From contig SSBO01000012.1 in assembly GCA_005281725.1 (NCBI GenBank), positions 2,772,194 through 2,836,193 of the forward strand: 64,000 bases of DNA. The letters are read 5' to 3'. The position numbers and the translations under genes were made by a program. Below, in pieces: positions 1 to 12,639 of the stretch (position 1 is the first letter of the stretch; every line of letters starts with the position of its first letter). The stretch is from Wuchereria bancrofti. Lineage: Eukaryota; Nematoda; Chromadorea; Rhabditida; Onchocercidae. The notes beneath the pieces were generated by a model. That model was not told where the DNA came from and made no database searches. It saw only the letters and a program-made list of their open reading frames with translations.

Positions 1-3000
1 CGGAATCGTTCGTTTTAATGACTTTCTAGCAGTTAAGCATTAACCAATTAATCTTTAATGACATTACTATGCTACTCGCCAGTAGAACAGCCCGAATGCA
101 CAATTTTTAGAAGACATTTACTTTTTCCCCATCGATAAACTTTTTTCACTCTGATACATATGGAGTTATGGTCTAGAAGATAAAACTTCGCGACCAAATA
201 ACTCCTGCCGTTTGGACATAATTAGTTTTTTCCTGAATACTTAACAAAATTAATTATTCCTGGATACTTTTGGAACATATAATGTGTATTCTATTCCACT
301 TCTAGGCAGACGGTAGCCAGAACTCTACCACTATTATTATATAAGAACAATAAACGCTTAAACTTTTGGCACTAGGTAATCTAGTAGGCTACTTACAGCT
401 TAGTGGAGCTAAGCTAGAAGTGTACTGTAGTAGTGCAAGGGATAAGGAAGTGTCGTAATATGAAAAAACTTTGACTGAGATGAGTCAATTCTGAAAACGA
501 TGAAGGAAACTTCAATGGAAGGCTTCTTTAAGTAAATACCAATGATAAAACAAAATTATATAAATTAAAAATGAAATAATTGTTTTCCAAAATAATGGCA
601 AGTTTCTTTAACAGTTGGCATTGTTAAAGAAAACCTCGCGAAGAAAATGCCAAAAATAAGTTAATTTTGATCAGATAGATCCATTAAAAAATCATACGCG
701 GATATTTTCTGCTTCTTTGTTAACAGTATCTCCGAGTTCTTCAACATGCTCTCTCTTTTTTTTAAATTTACTCTTTTTCAAATGCATAATTTGTTAGCAC
801 AAAACTTTTGATCGAATCTGCTGTAAAATTTTTCTTTGCCGTATGTTAAATGTCTGTTTTAAGATATGAAAAATCGACATGCTATTTTTCATGCGTTAAT
901 ACATGTCTACTACATCGTTTGCTTCAACAGGAAAAATTCAATATAAGAGGTGTTAATGATTTGTAAAACTTCACAAGTTTGCATGCATATTCTATCATAT
1001 AAGAAGCCAAGAAAGGCTTAATGATAGCTTCTCGGATCTCAGTTTAGTGTCTTTTTTATAATTAATCCCATTCTTGGAAGAAATCACAAAAATGATTTTT
1101 CGAAAAAAAAAAGAGAAATGATTTTCATTACTTATTTCAAGGGCTATGATTAATTATATAAAGACAATTAAACTAATTGTATAAAATGGAATGCCCACCA
1201 ATGAACATCGATATTTCTACGACAGTTAGCGTGATCATTTTATTAGGTAGACATAGCGCACAGCGTTTGTTCACAAATTCAATTTCTCGTCTTTATGCTT
1301 CAATTTATGATCTCACTGGTCTGTTTGTTCGCTGTACCGAAGCAGATTTTTTTACGATATTCTTCGAACTCTTATATGTTTAAAATCACAGTTTATTAGT
1401 TTTTTATTTTGAATTAGGAAGTGTTCCATGCAGTGCCAGTTGATAATTCGTAAAACAAATATTCTGAAATGAGATCAGCGAATAATCCAACGGACTGACA
1501 TCACTTATTGATACCCCTTTCCTTCTTGTTTCTTAAGTATGAGGCGTATATTGATAAAAACAAGAAGCTACAGCATTTATTTGTTGACCTTTATAAAAAA
1601 TTTCTATGAAAAAATAATTGACATGTTGAATTCCATCGATTACTGCGAATAACAGTTATGTATATGTTTTTCTGGTGTTTCCGATGCAAGCAAAATTTTT
1701 TGCTGTTGATTTTAGTTTCAGATATCAACCAAAGCTTTTGCACACCGTAACGTGAAAATCGAACTTCTTCCTTTTCTCTGGGATCTTGACCTGTGTATGA
1801 TTATAACTGGTCCTACAGGTTAAATTTATTGTTGGCTTGCAAACAGTTTAATCCTCACAGTATAAAATCAGAAACGACAGTAAAACTTCTAAAACTTATC
1901 AGATGCTGTTAATGGGAACATTCCTCCTATAATACGCTATCCCACAAAACTTGAACTCATCGAACTTACTACGATGAAAAGAAAACATTTTTTTTTTATC
2001 ACCAAGTTGTGAATTCGAAAATCTTATTCATGTGAGGAAAAATGGTGTGATTGTCTGATAAGCAATCATAAAGAGTGTGTATGTATCTAGCAAAAAGGAA
2101 TGATTCGTAGTTGCATATTTCCTAATACTAATTTGTCACTAATTTGTTAATCAGTCTGAAATATTTCAGATCCCTGAGTTCTGAGGAATGATCGAACATT
2201 AGATAATCACGAAGCAAAAGAGATGAATAATTTATTGAGCAGCGTGTTGAACAAAAAAGCTAGAAATTTTGTGCAACTTCTCAAACGTCTAGTGCCAATA
2301 GTGGATGCTTAATTATTCTCCTAAGTGCTTTCAAGACAAGCTACATATTTCAGAGGTTAAAGAAGTAGATTATTTTGGATCATTCATTTGCTTTTCTTAT
2401 ATGAACAGTGCTGCCATACCTCTACTACAGCATCAGCAATTTTGAGAATGAAAAAGTCCCATGATTATGATTGAAAAATAGGGTGCGATGAATATGAGCA
2501 ATATAGGGGCTACATACGCAATATAATTAAATATGAGATTTCAAATATATTTAGAATACCTCTGTGAAAATCCGCGGTCGTGAGGCATCGTTTTTATCTA
2601 GTTTAGTGAATTTCGTACCCGTTGTTTACTAGTTGGTCTCAGTACTGTCACTTTAATCCAATTAAGATATATGCCTTTGAAAAAGGCCTTCAAGATACAT
2701 ATTTAGATTGGAGTAATGCTGAATAGTATGAACGTATGATAATCAACTTCCATTTCGCTCGTTGCACCATTAATTCTGCCTAATTTTTTTCATTGAGTGT
2801 TCACACCCTAACTACCCGGGAATTCTCATTAAATTCAAAGCTGAGTAAAAAAATACTGTCATTTCGTAAGTCCATTAGGGATTGTCCCAAGAAAATGTAC
2901 CTGAGGACTCAGTTTTGCAAGTGGAAATAAAGCTGTATCACGAACAATGAATCTGTCCGAATTCCATCAACCGATATGGCTAATTTTCAATTCCACTACT

Positions 3001-5761
3001 CTTTTTAATGAAATCGATTCCTTTCTTTGCCTCCTTGATCTGAGATTTTTATCCATACATTTTAGCTTCTTTCCTTTTTAACACTTTATTTATTGTTACT
3101 ATCATTTGATATAAATAAAGAGTGTTACTGGGAACAAGACAATTAGTAATAGAGTGAAAATACTTTAATATGAAAGAAGCCAAAGGGGAGGGAAAATAAT
3201 GTCAAGAGAGGAAGAGAGGGTATTTCTCAACGCATTTAAATCACGCATACCGAGCACGAAATTGGTCGGGAAAAATGTATGTTCACTGATATTGTATTCT
3301 TTGAGAACTGGTTCGCTCTAGACGTGCAGAATTCTTCTGATGATGAATGTACTCTATACATAAATTCCATTGTGACTATTGCTTCTATCATTTAAATTTC
3401 AGAATAATAGGCATCAATTTGTTTAAAAATACTTTAATAGTTATTTATATCGATATGACTTTCAGCAATTTTTTCAAGCATTCCAAATATTTCGATGACT
3501 ATCATCAGCATTTAAAATGCATCTTTGACTTCTTGAAAGTCTATTTTTCAGTTAAAAATCCTAAAAACCGTTTTGCGGTAATATTTAACGTATTTATATC
3601 AATAAGAGATTTAATATAAATAAAAAGTGATGTTAACTGCACTTCAGGCGCTTCCATTTAGAATTTTCTGAAAGGAAGTTGTTTTGGTTACGACAAAATT
3701 CTCAGAAAAAAAATTTAGTAATTGCTGTCCTAGTCAGTAATGTTGGCATTATCGATAAAGAGCTTCAGTAACATTCATTTCTCACTCATCTATTCTCTGA
3801 TGACATTCGGAGGACCTGACCTAAGGAGAATCAAGAATTCTTAACACTATCAGCTATATAGATCATCATATGGGATGAATCATCCGGAATGCTGAGTTGA
3901 GAGTCATCTAGCACCATACACTCTTATTCTGGTCGATTTTAAATTTGTTTCAGACTGTTGGATTGTTGTTTGTATATGAGCAAGCCAACCTACTGCTAAT
4001 CGAAAGCGCTGTTTTCCCTGCACACCCTTGGATCATCATAGCTATTCCAGATAAGGATTTAAACAAAGGGTTGAAGGGCAAGCAGTCTTCACTTTATTCG
4101 GTCATAATGGTTGACAATAGCCGGACTTTTAAAAGCTAAATTGTTGCTCTATCGATTTGAACAGACGTTAGCGTAGTTGGCTAACAAAATCGGAAACAGT
4201 TTATGAGATGTTGCACCTTTATTTTCATTCGTAGAAAGTGATATTTGCTTGCGGCTAAGCTTTTCTATTTGCATTTTAAGGATTTGGATAAATTGTTCGA
4301 TTAGTTTCAGGATTAACAGATGACTTTATTATGGAAATCTGTACAATTTACAAGTGCTGTCGTGCTATTGGCAGCATTTTTTACATGTTCTAAAATAGTC
4401 GTTATAAAAAGTGCACCAGCCGAAGGATTCGATCCTTTTAAGTTATGCTAAGTTGCTTATCAATTCATTAACTTATTTCTTATTCCTCGTTTACTTACCT
4501 AACTTTGCTATCTGGGCAATTTCCTATTGCGAAAACCAACCTGAGTCACTGATCCTTCAGAACAAGCAGTTGCACAACCTACATATGCAAGATTTTATTG
4601 CTAAAATATACAGAACTTCTATTTGTCTTTGAATAAGAATTTCTCTCACAATCTTACAATAATGTATCGCTACAAAAAAGATACTTTCGAGATGCAAAAT
4701 AAAGATTAGAACACTTCTTAGGTGACTTCGAATTAACTAGGGAATCAGCTATTTGGTTTTCATTTTATTAGAAGAAATCCGTCTGTGATATGATAAACGA
4801 CACATGTAAAAGTGCTATGCCACATCTCACGGTATGATGCCTATATTTAATGCTAACGAACTTTTATTCGTTAGCAGAAGTGATGTTTCTAAAACAATGC
4901 ACTGTACGGAATTGTTGCTATTAAGGAAACTTATGCTTGGCCAAACTTTTTTTGCAGTAGTGATTAATAGGAAAAAATAATACTACGAGCAAAGAAGGAA
5001 ATGAAATCGATATAAATTGTAAGAATCATTGTTGCCAGGGATTGGGAAAATGTCGAGAAAAATATAACCTACAGCGGTAGTGGTGACTAAGAGCATATAG
5101 CTGCTAAAGCAGGAAACAAAATATTTTTGTTCCTAGTTATTTTGAATTTAGATGCATTTGCCAACTACAAGTTCTATGAGCGACATTATATTTTATTTTT
5201 ATCCATATGGAAAAGAAAAAGACCATTTTAATACAATTGAAAGGAAAATTTTAGTATAGAATGGTCGTTTAATAGTTTTGGAATTTGATGGGTCCTGATG
5301 ATTGATAAAAGGATTTTTTTTCTCTTATTTATATTTCCTTCGACACTATGTCGACTTTTCAGCTATGTACAAAATATTTGTACAAAAGTCTGGTGTGAAA
5401 TTGTTCCTGATTGATAGCAGACATTTGATATAAAAAAAAAGACCATTTTCAGCAAGCAGAATTAAGTGAGGAAAATTATTAATTATAGAACAAAGAACTG
5501 GTATCGTCAAGCATAGATGATGGTAATGATGCACATAGACATTACGGGATATCATTATTTAAATTCCAGTGGGAACATGTTAGTGCGCCGCTTGCCATTG
5601 CTTTTTGGTTTTTTACGGTCACCATCATGAAAATTAGTTAGTGTTTTTATCTTTTGACGAATTTGGACTAATGAATTAAAATTAATCAAGTTTTGCTAAA
5701 ATTTAAATAAAATATTTCCATGTATTAGTAATTAGAAATTAATTTAATTACAAAATTGCAG
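1..5761. other. Gene-poor 5' region, probably upstream introns/exons of the exchanger
   Basis: No coding segment here can be supported by homology. Open frames of 60-90 codons exist (for example 3347-3619 and 3945-4139) but their translations match nothing I recognise and lack matching splice phases. The first recognisable exchanger exon at 5762 needs one base from an upstream exon, so at least one 5' exon encoding the first membrane segments should lie here or before the window. One copy of a diverged local repeat lies at 4628-4821. Confidence 0.5.
4628..4821 (+). repeat. Diverged local repeat, copy A
   Basis: About 190 bases that align, with small gaps and by eye at roughly 70-75% identity, to 6383-6579. 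Shared anchors include TTTGAAT-AGAAT near the start, a CTCACAAT block, an ACTTTCGA block and GAAATCCGTC near the end. Neither copy is in a recognisable exon. It may be an old dispersed element or a local duplication. Confidence 0.7.
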
Positions 5762-8700
5762 TTTTCCATCGTTTTCGAAGTGTCCATAGTTTATTGCCCG
5801 ATTCAGCATTATTAATTGTTCTTGGTTTATTTTTTGGCTATGTCTTTCATCTCGTTTATCCGGATGAGGTAAGCTTTTTCTGTTGAATAAAGAAATATTT
5901 TTGGTTCCATCCGCTTGATGCTCTATTTATAGAAATTATGCAAAGCAATATAACCTTTGCTTCTACCTTCCATCTTTGTTATCACTGTTCCGGAAATCAC
6001 TTATGAATCAGGTGTTTAATCAGTGCAGTAAAAAAAACCATAAATCCCTCTGCTTTTAACCATCTTTCAGCAGATGTATCTAAAACCAGACTGGTTCTTC
6101 TTATATCTCTTGCCACCTATTGCGCTTGATGCTGGTTATTTCATGCCTAATAAAGATTTTTTCAGGTGACCATTTAGATCTTTGACTTTCTTCAATACTT
6201 CCTGAGTTCTTTATAGTTCTTCAGTCCATTAATTTTCAATTACAGGAATTTTGGAACTATAATGACTTACGCTGTTGTTGGTACATTATGGAATGTTTTC
6301 GCAATCGGTAATTTCTGATTTGCAAATAATGTCATTATTTAGCATATTGAAATTTCCTTATTTCCCCTGTCCTCAATTTCTTTTTGAATGAGAATCTGTC
6401 TCACAATTTCTAAATAAATTATTGCGATGGAAATGTCACTTTCGAAGTGTAAAGTGAAAATTAGGACATTTCTTGGGTAACTCTGAATTAAAACGTAGAT
6501 TTAGCTACTCGGTTTTTGTTTTTATTAGAGGAAATCCGTCCGTAACATCACATATGACAAATATTAAGAAGCTATTCCGAAAGTTCTATGTCTCTGTGTG
6601 TTCTTTCGTCCCCAGGTGTAGCGGTACTGCATCTATTTTCTTTCCAGGAATGACATTGTATTTTTTACATGATTATTTCAAAGTGCGTACTTCATTAATT
6701 GAACTGTTGCTGTTTTCGACTTTAATATCTGCTGTGGATCCAGTAGCCGTCCTTTGTGTATTTGAAGAAATTCATGTTAATCAGCTACTTTATATCTGTG
6801 TATTTGGTGAATCATTGTTAAACGATGCCGTAACAATTGTAAGATTTTAAATATTGAGCAAATACAGTTGCTCACAGAAGTTTTGAACGCTAAAAGTAAG
6901 ACTGTAGGATTATGATATAAGTCACGAATAATTGGATGAGCAAATTACCATCTTAACTAACTGCAATTAAATTTTAAGGTGCTCTATCAAACCTTCAATG
7001 CTATGGTAGATGCAGGTAGTCTTACCGGTGCAGATTATGCTACAGCGGCTTCTTCATTTTTTGTTGTTTCATTTGGTGGTTTGCTAATCGGGCTGATTTG
7101 GGCTATCTTTACTGGCTTCACAACCAAGTAATTTACCCTTAGTATTTGGGAGTGTGTGTTGGAACATAAAAATGAAAGAACGCCACTTACAAATCTTTTA
7201 CTTCAAATAAATGCAAGTTACTCATCTACAGTGTTGTGTAGATTTACAGTAGAAACTTTCAGGCACTCGCAGCACCTCAATGTCGTCCAACCGCTAATAT
7301 GCTTACTTTTTCCGTATCTTGCATACTTAACAGCAGAAATGGTTGCTATGTCCGGAATTTTAGCGTTCGTTTATAGGTCACTACTTATGGCTTTAAAAAC
7401 TAGATGAATTGGCACTGTAGTTTCTGATTTACAGAATCGTTATATGTGGACTAGCCATGAAACAATTTGTTGTGGGCAACTTGTCGCGGAAATCGCTTGT
7501 TACTGTGCAGTACTTTATGAAAACACTCTCGTCAAGGTTTAATTTTCATAAATTTAGATTTAAAATTGTGACATAAACTTGTTGTTAAACAGATGTAAAT
7601 CGTTAAATTTTTAGTTGTGAAGCCTTAATTTTCGTTTATCTTGGTATATCAGCTGTTTCAAAGAATCACGATTGGGATGCTGTGTTCATTGTTAGCACTT
7701 TAATTAGTTGTCTTGTTCAACGCTTTATCGGTATATCATTCATTTTTTCTTTTGTTTTTTTTCCAAAAGAATTAAATATTTACTACTGAATGAACTGAGT
7801 TATTCATCCACTTAACACAATTTTTTTGTAGTTAGATGATATGCATCAAGCTTTATATTGTTTTTTTTTCGTTAGGATGTTACTGTTAATTTTTTTCAGG
7901 TGTTTTCTTTCTTACTTATCTTTTAAATATACATCGAGTGCAGACAATTGACCTGGTTGATCAATTCATCATGAGTTATGGCGGCATTCGAGGTGCTGTG
8001 TGTTATGGCCTCGTTATGTCTCTTGACCCTTCAGTCAGTTTATTTTCAATCCGATTTATTTTATTTTGATTTAAACTATATCTTTATCATTACTTGTCAT
8101 AATTGTTCTTCTATCGTAACAAAGTATACTATGCTTAAAAGGATTCTACAGTTCCAAAAATTTCAAAAAATAACGTTCAAACCATATTCTTCTATCTTTT
8201 TATATTTACTCTTCATTTTTTTCTTTTTCTTTTTTAGTATATGTAACTTTGTAATGTTCTGTTATATTTCCCCAATTCTGGACTTGAGAATTTTATTGCT
8301 GGCTGAATCAAAATAGTTTTGAAAATTTTAGTCAATGAAGGCCAAAAACATGTTCGCATCCTGCACTGTTGTTGTCATATTATTCACTGTTTTTGCTCAG
8401 GTACGATAAATTGTATCTTCAGAATATGTTAGATTTCGATATCACTTCTACCATAAAATTAGTCGAAATGTTAACAGTGCATGACGTGTAAGAAATGCAT
8501 CATGCTGAAAATGCATCCTTTAGTTAAGTCTAATTCTGCCGCTTCAAACAGTTTCATTGACAGGGTGGAACAATAAAACAGCTAGTGAAATTATTAGAAG
8601 TTAAACAAAACGAAGTGCACAAGAAGACTGTTTTTGAAATGGTCAGCGAGAATGTATGTTTTATAAAAAAATTTCCAAATTTTTTTTTGGATCTAATAAT

Positions 8701-11027
8701 TTTCTTGTTATTCTTTAACTACTTTTTCATATCGTAAAATAGCAGCATTGTACTTTGTACTAACACATTAAGGTAATCAATAATATGATGACTGGTGTAG
8801 AAGGAATAACTGGTTATCGTGGCCAATATTGGGTAGGCTTATTTTTCCATTTCCTTTGCTTAAAATTGCTTTGTTTCCAGTAAGCATTTCTCGAATATAT
8901 AAGAAAATTTTTCAGTATCGTCAAGCATTCAATAAGTTTGCGGAGAATTACGTGAAACCCTACTTAATGAGTAATGCAAAATCTGGAGCAGATCGTTTGA
9001 TTGATTATCATGAACACATTCAAGTAAGATGCTGTTAGCTGGTTTTAGATTTGTTTAGTGTTTATTCTTATCATTCTAATTCATTTTTAGGTAAAAGAAG
9101 CAGTTCAGCATTTGAAAGTACATGGTAGTTTTGCCGGTTTGCCAACTGCACAAAGTAAAGTGAATCTTGAACAAGCGACGTCCGAAATTTCACAACTGGT
9201 CTTAGGCGATCAGTAAGTGTGCTTATTTGTGTACATCAACATTTTACTTTTTTTCATGCTTTCAAAAAAGATACTACCAAACTCCAAGTTTAGGAGAACG
9301 ATTCTCTAATTTAGTTAATATTTTGATTTCTTTAACGTAGTTTAAACAAATTGACAGATTTACCAGGGTATACACAAGAAACAATCTGGAAGCCAACGGT
9401 TTATCTGTGTCAACTGAAATGCAAGTGAAAATTCCTCGTAATGAATCAATCAGCGTATTTCTAAGAGATAAATTCAATGAACTCAATTCGGTACTAATTT
9501 TCCAGTCACTTGTTTGCGTTTATCTTATTAACTACTTTCTTAAGACAGTCATTTTGAAACTGGTCACAAAAGGTCTATAGTATTCTATAGTCAACTCAGA
9601 TTTGTAGAATACAGTTTCCAGATATTTTCGCCATTGTTTAAGGATGTTTCTTTTTTTAGCCTGTATCTACTGGTGTATACAGCCGACATTTACTAGATGT
9701 TGATAACACACCACGTTCATTTTCTAAACGGCAGGATTTTCACAAAGTTTGTTTGTTCTCCTTTTTTTTCCCATTTTTTGTACGGAAATATTACTGATGG
9801 ACAGATGCGGTAGGTGTTATCAATTTGTTTCTCTTGTATACTCTATTGTGAGCATTATTTAAAAACTATAATTCAACAGGATCATCAAGTTTGTCTTTAG
9901 CAAATAACGATGCTACTGCAATGCGTATTTAGTTCATGAAATTAAATTGATGTTGTTCATAGTTTTAACTTATTACTAGTACTTTGTGTGTCATTCCAGG
10001 AGTTTTATGCTTTGATGATAGCGATGCGTGTAAATGATATCTGTAATCTGCTGAACCCTGAAGTTAATTTACAGGGCAATTCATTTGATGCACTTGATAG
10101 TGAGGCATATCATATGACGTATCCGTACTGCAAAAATACTCGTATAAGACGACAGACAGCATACGATGTTGCTAATTCCGATCAAACAGATAAACACTCC
10201 AGAAAGACCACGATCGCATTGCATAAAAGTTCTGATAGTGATGCGCTTACTTTCAATATTGATTCTTGTATGATTTTGCTATATTTCCTTCTTTCAAGAA
10301 AGTCTTCTGATTTTTTAAACTCTATTAAATCTATTAAAATGATTCTTTAGCTGAAACCTACTGAGACATTTCTCCCATTTTATTATTCTACTGCAAACCT
10401 CAGTAAGCTATTTTGGTTTTCATGACCATAGAGAAAAATTTTTCAGCAAAACCTCGTTTTTTAATTACTAGCGAACCTGATCCTGCTTCGCCACCCAATG
10501 CGCCACGCTTTTCGCACCAAAAGAGTTCAGAAAAAGATTTGCAGGAAAGTACGATTTCAGATTTCCAGTTTGTATCATGTAGTTGATTCTTCAAATATAT
10601 TTTGTGAAGCATTTACACCAGAAAAATTGCCGAGAGAACTTTTAATTTGTTTGTTCAGTTTAGTGATTGAAACGAGCACTGGTAGGAAGTCGTCATTCTC
10701 TAACCTGATATTACCCGGCGAAACAACTACCGGTAAACTTTGTAATTGGAGAAATTTACCTGTTTTTGAAATCCTCTCTGTAAAATTTTTAAGTTCACTG
10801 AGTGAACCTCCGTTTTAAATGTTTATATGCTTTTTGGTCTCTTTTTAAATTCTAATGAATTTGCACTTTCAGAAAAATTACAGTTAGAAGAAAGACCGAG
10901 GAAACTTTCATCAGGTCTCAAAGCCTTTCTAGCGAAAGAAGCAAGTGAGAAAATGACTTTATCACCAGTACATGAAGATGATGAAAATGCAGAATCACCC
11001 AGCACTGAACGAGAGAGATGCAGCTGA
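5762..11027 (+). CDS. Na+/H+ exchanger, NHE/SLC9 plasma-membrane type (5' end missing)
   Basis: This encodes a cation/proton antiporter that exchanges extracellular Na+ for cytosolic H+. Twenty exons join in phase: 5762-5868, 6071-6165, 6246-6307, 6648-6838, 6979-7127, 7263-7364, 7435-7536, 7615-7730, 7900-8033, 8332-8400, 8564-8653, 8773-8832, 8916-9023, 9091-9212, 9358-9490, 9660-9746, 10000-10267, 10447-10578, 10664-10732 and 10873-11027. They give about 783 codons. The family hallmarks are visible: [12 protein letters not shown] (the amiloride-sensitive helix), [19 protein letters not shown] with its acidic ion-binding residue, LAYLTAEM, and SYGGIRGAV with the essential arginine. The transport domain is followed by a long hydrophilic cytosolic tail ending in an acidic, serine-rich stretch. 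It resembles the NHE2/3/5 group more than endosomal forms. The first transmembrane exon(s) were not found. The last three tail junctions are the least certain because they rest on phase alone. Among nematode nhx genes I cannot assign a specific orthologue. Confidence 0.9.
6383..6579 (+). repeat. Diverged local repeat, copy B, inside an exchanger intron
   Basis: This is the second copy of the element at 4628-4821, in the same orientation, lying in the intron between the exchanger exons 6246-6307 and 6648-6838. It stops short of the 6648 exon, so it does not duplicate coding sequence. Confidence 0.7.
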
Positions 11028-12603
11028 AATGGGTAGAACAAAATCATTTCAACTTAGTTGATTTAGCTTTTGAAAAATATGTTTGGAATTCCTTAGGAAT
11101 TTATAATTTGAAATCTTAAGATACTGAAGGATCAAAAATTATTGCTAGAGCATTTTGTGCAACCTTTGATTGTACTGTTTTCATTTTTCATCTTCTATGT
11201 TTTGTATTTTGAATTGTATTAAGTTGCCTTTGTGTGTAGGTGCTAAGTTTACTCGTGATTAAATCAAAAAATAAGTCTAAGTAAGATGATATGAATTCAC
11301 GGGAACAAAAAAAGTCAACTGCTGTGTTAGTAATCTATATAATATTGATTTGTGAATGAAGGATATAAAATATTTTGGATCTGTTTCTGCTAGCCACTGT
11401 TCGAGTGTAAATCAGTCTTTCAACTTGCGAATCCTACAGTTGTAGGTAGAGCAGCGTTCAATTTTTTTCTTATATTCCCATCTTTTTCGTCCTTGCAAAT
11501 TCACTTAATCTTTTTGAAATTAGTCATTCAGCAGCTTGTCAGCTTGCATTAGTCATAGTTGCGCGATAAGACTTTTTTGAGTCAAACTATGACTGATTTT
11601 ATTACTTTTATATTCTTTCCATTCTTCAACTCATCATTATTTCCTCGAATTTGCATAAACTCGGTTAAAATTTACGTTTAGAATCAAGGGCTGTTGAATT
11701 ATGAGGCTTTCCTGCAATACTGTTAGTTGGCCTGAGCTTTATAAATTGCGTAGATTTCGCAAGTGACATGATTCCTTAATTTTCTCTTAATTTTTTGCCG
11801 AAATTTCGTCAAAACGGGGAACTTCATCGAGATATTCTGTCATACTAGTATTTCAATTCTTTTCTATAATTGCTCTCAAGTATATTTCTTCATCCATTAA
11901 CAATGATTTATATTTGTTTGAATTCGATCTGATTCCATTTGCGTTTTACTTTTTCTTAAATTGTTTTTTTTTTTCTCTTTGGTTACCATACCTGTGAATT
12001 ATTTCATCCTGAAACTCATGTTGGCTTGCCTTTTTCAATTTCTTAGAATATGTTACCTCCAGTATCCCTTTTCACTTTACTTGCATGTTCTAACTGCTTA
12101 CTTACGCCGTCTTATTATTGGCTATATCAGAAAGTGGTTTCTAGACGAAGTTTAAGTGGATTAAGAATGTTTGACTTTATTATCGCTCTAATTTTAATGG
12201 CTTGCAAGTACGAATACCAGAAATGTTTTCCAGGTTTTATTACAGTAATTGTAATTACATTAAAGGAATAAAACTTCACTGGCATAAGTTATTTGTGATA
12301 ATACAACAATCATCCTGTAATCAAATCCTTTTAAATAATCTCGACTCCTGTTTACAATGATGATAATGGCTTTTTCTATCCATGCTATTTGAAGTTGTCA
12401 TAGTAACCTTTTTAATCCCAGGTTCTCTCGTAACCTATACACTTTTCAAGGTAGTGTTATACGCAGTGGAATCACTTGAATGAATTTCTTCCTGAATTAA
12501 ATTTGCACTACTTTTCTGCTAAAACTAAACGAAAAGCAGTATTCCCAATTTTAGTTCCTCTATCACTCGAAATCCTCTATTCGTGTGCAAATTCATTTAC
12601 TTC
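11028..12603. other. Intergenic, exchanger to WDR54
   Basis: Exchanger 3' UTR and the promoter/outron of WDR54. AT-rich with long T runs. I see no coding segment, RNA gene or repeat that can be supported. Confidence 0.6.
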
Positions 12604-12605
12604 AG
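12604..12605 (+). other. Candidate SL trans-splice acceptor of WDR54
   Basis: The sequence TTTACTTCAG ends here, 34 bases before the WDR54 start codon. No upstream coding exon pairs with it, which is expected if a spliced leader is joined at this point. Confidence 0.6.
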
Positions 12606-12639
12606 ACATAAAACTTTTGGTGTTGAAGTGAAATCCAAG

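Noticed and set aside
3945..4139. 64-codon plus-strand frame after a TTTCAG, considered as the missing first exchanger exon
   Set aside because: Its translation (VYEQANLLLIESAVFP) does not resemble exchanger helix 1 and I found no donor giving the required phase.
4380..4460. Possible tRNA T-arm (GGATTCGATCC)
   Set aside because: No matching D-arm, anticodon stem or acceptor stem within range.
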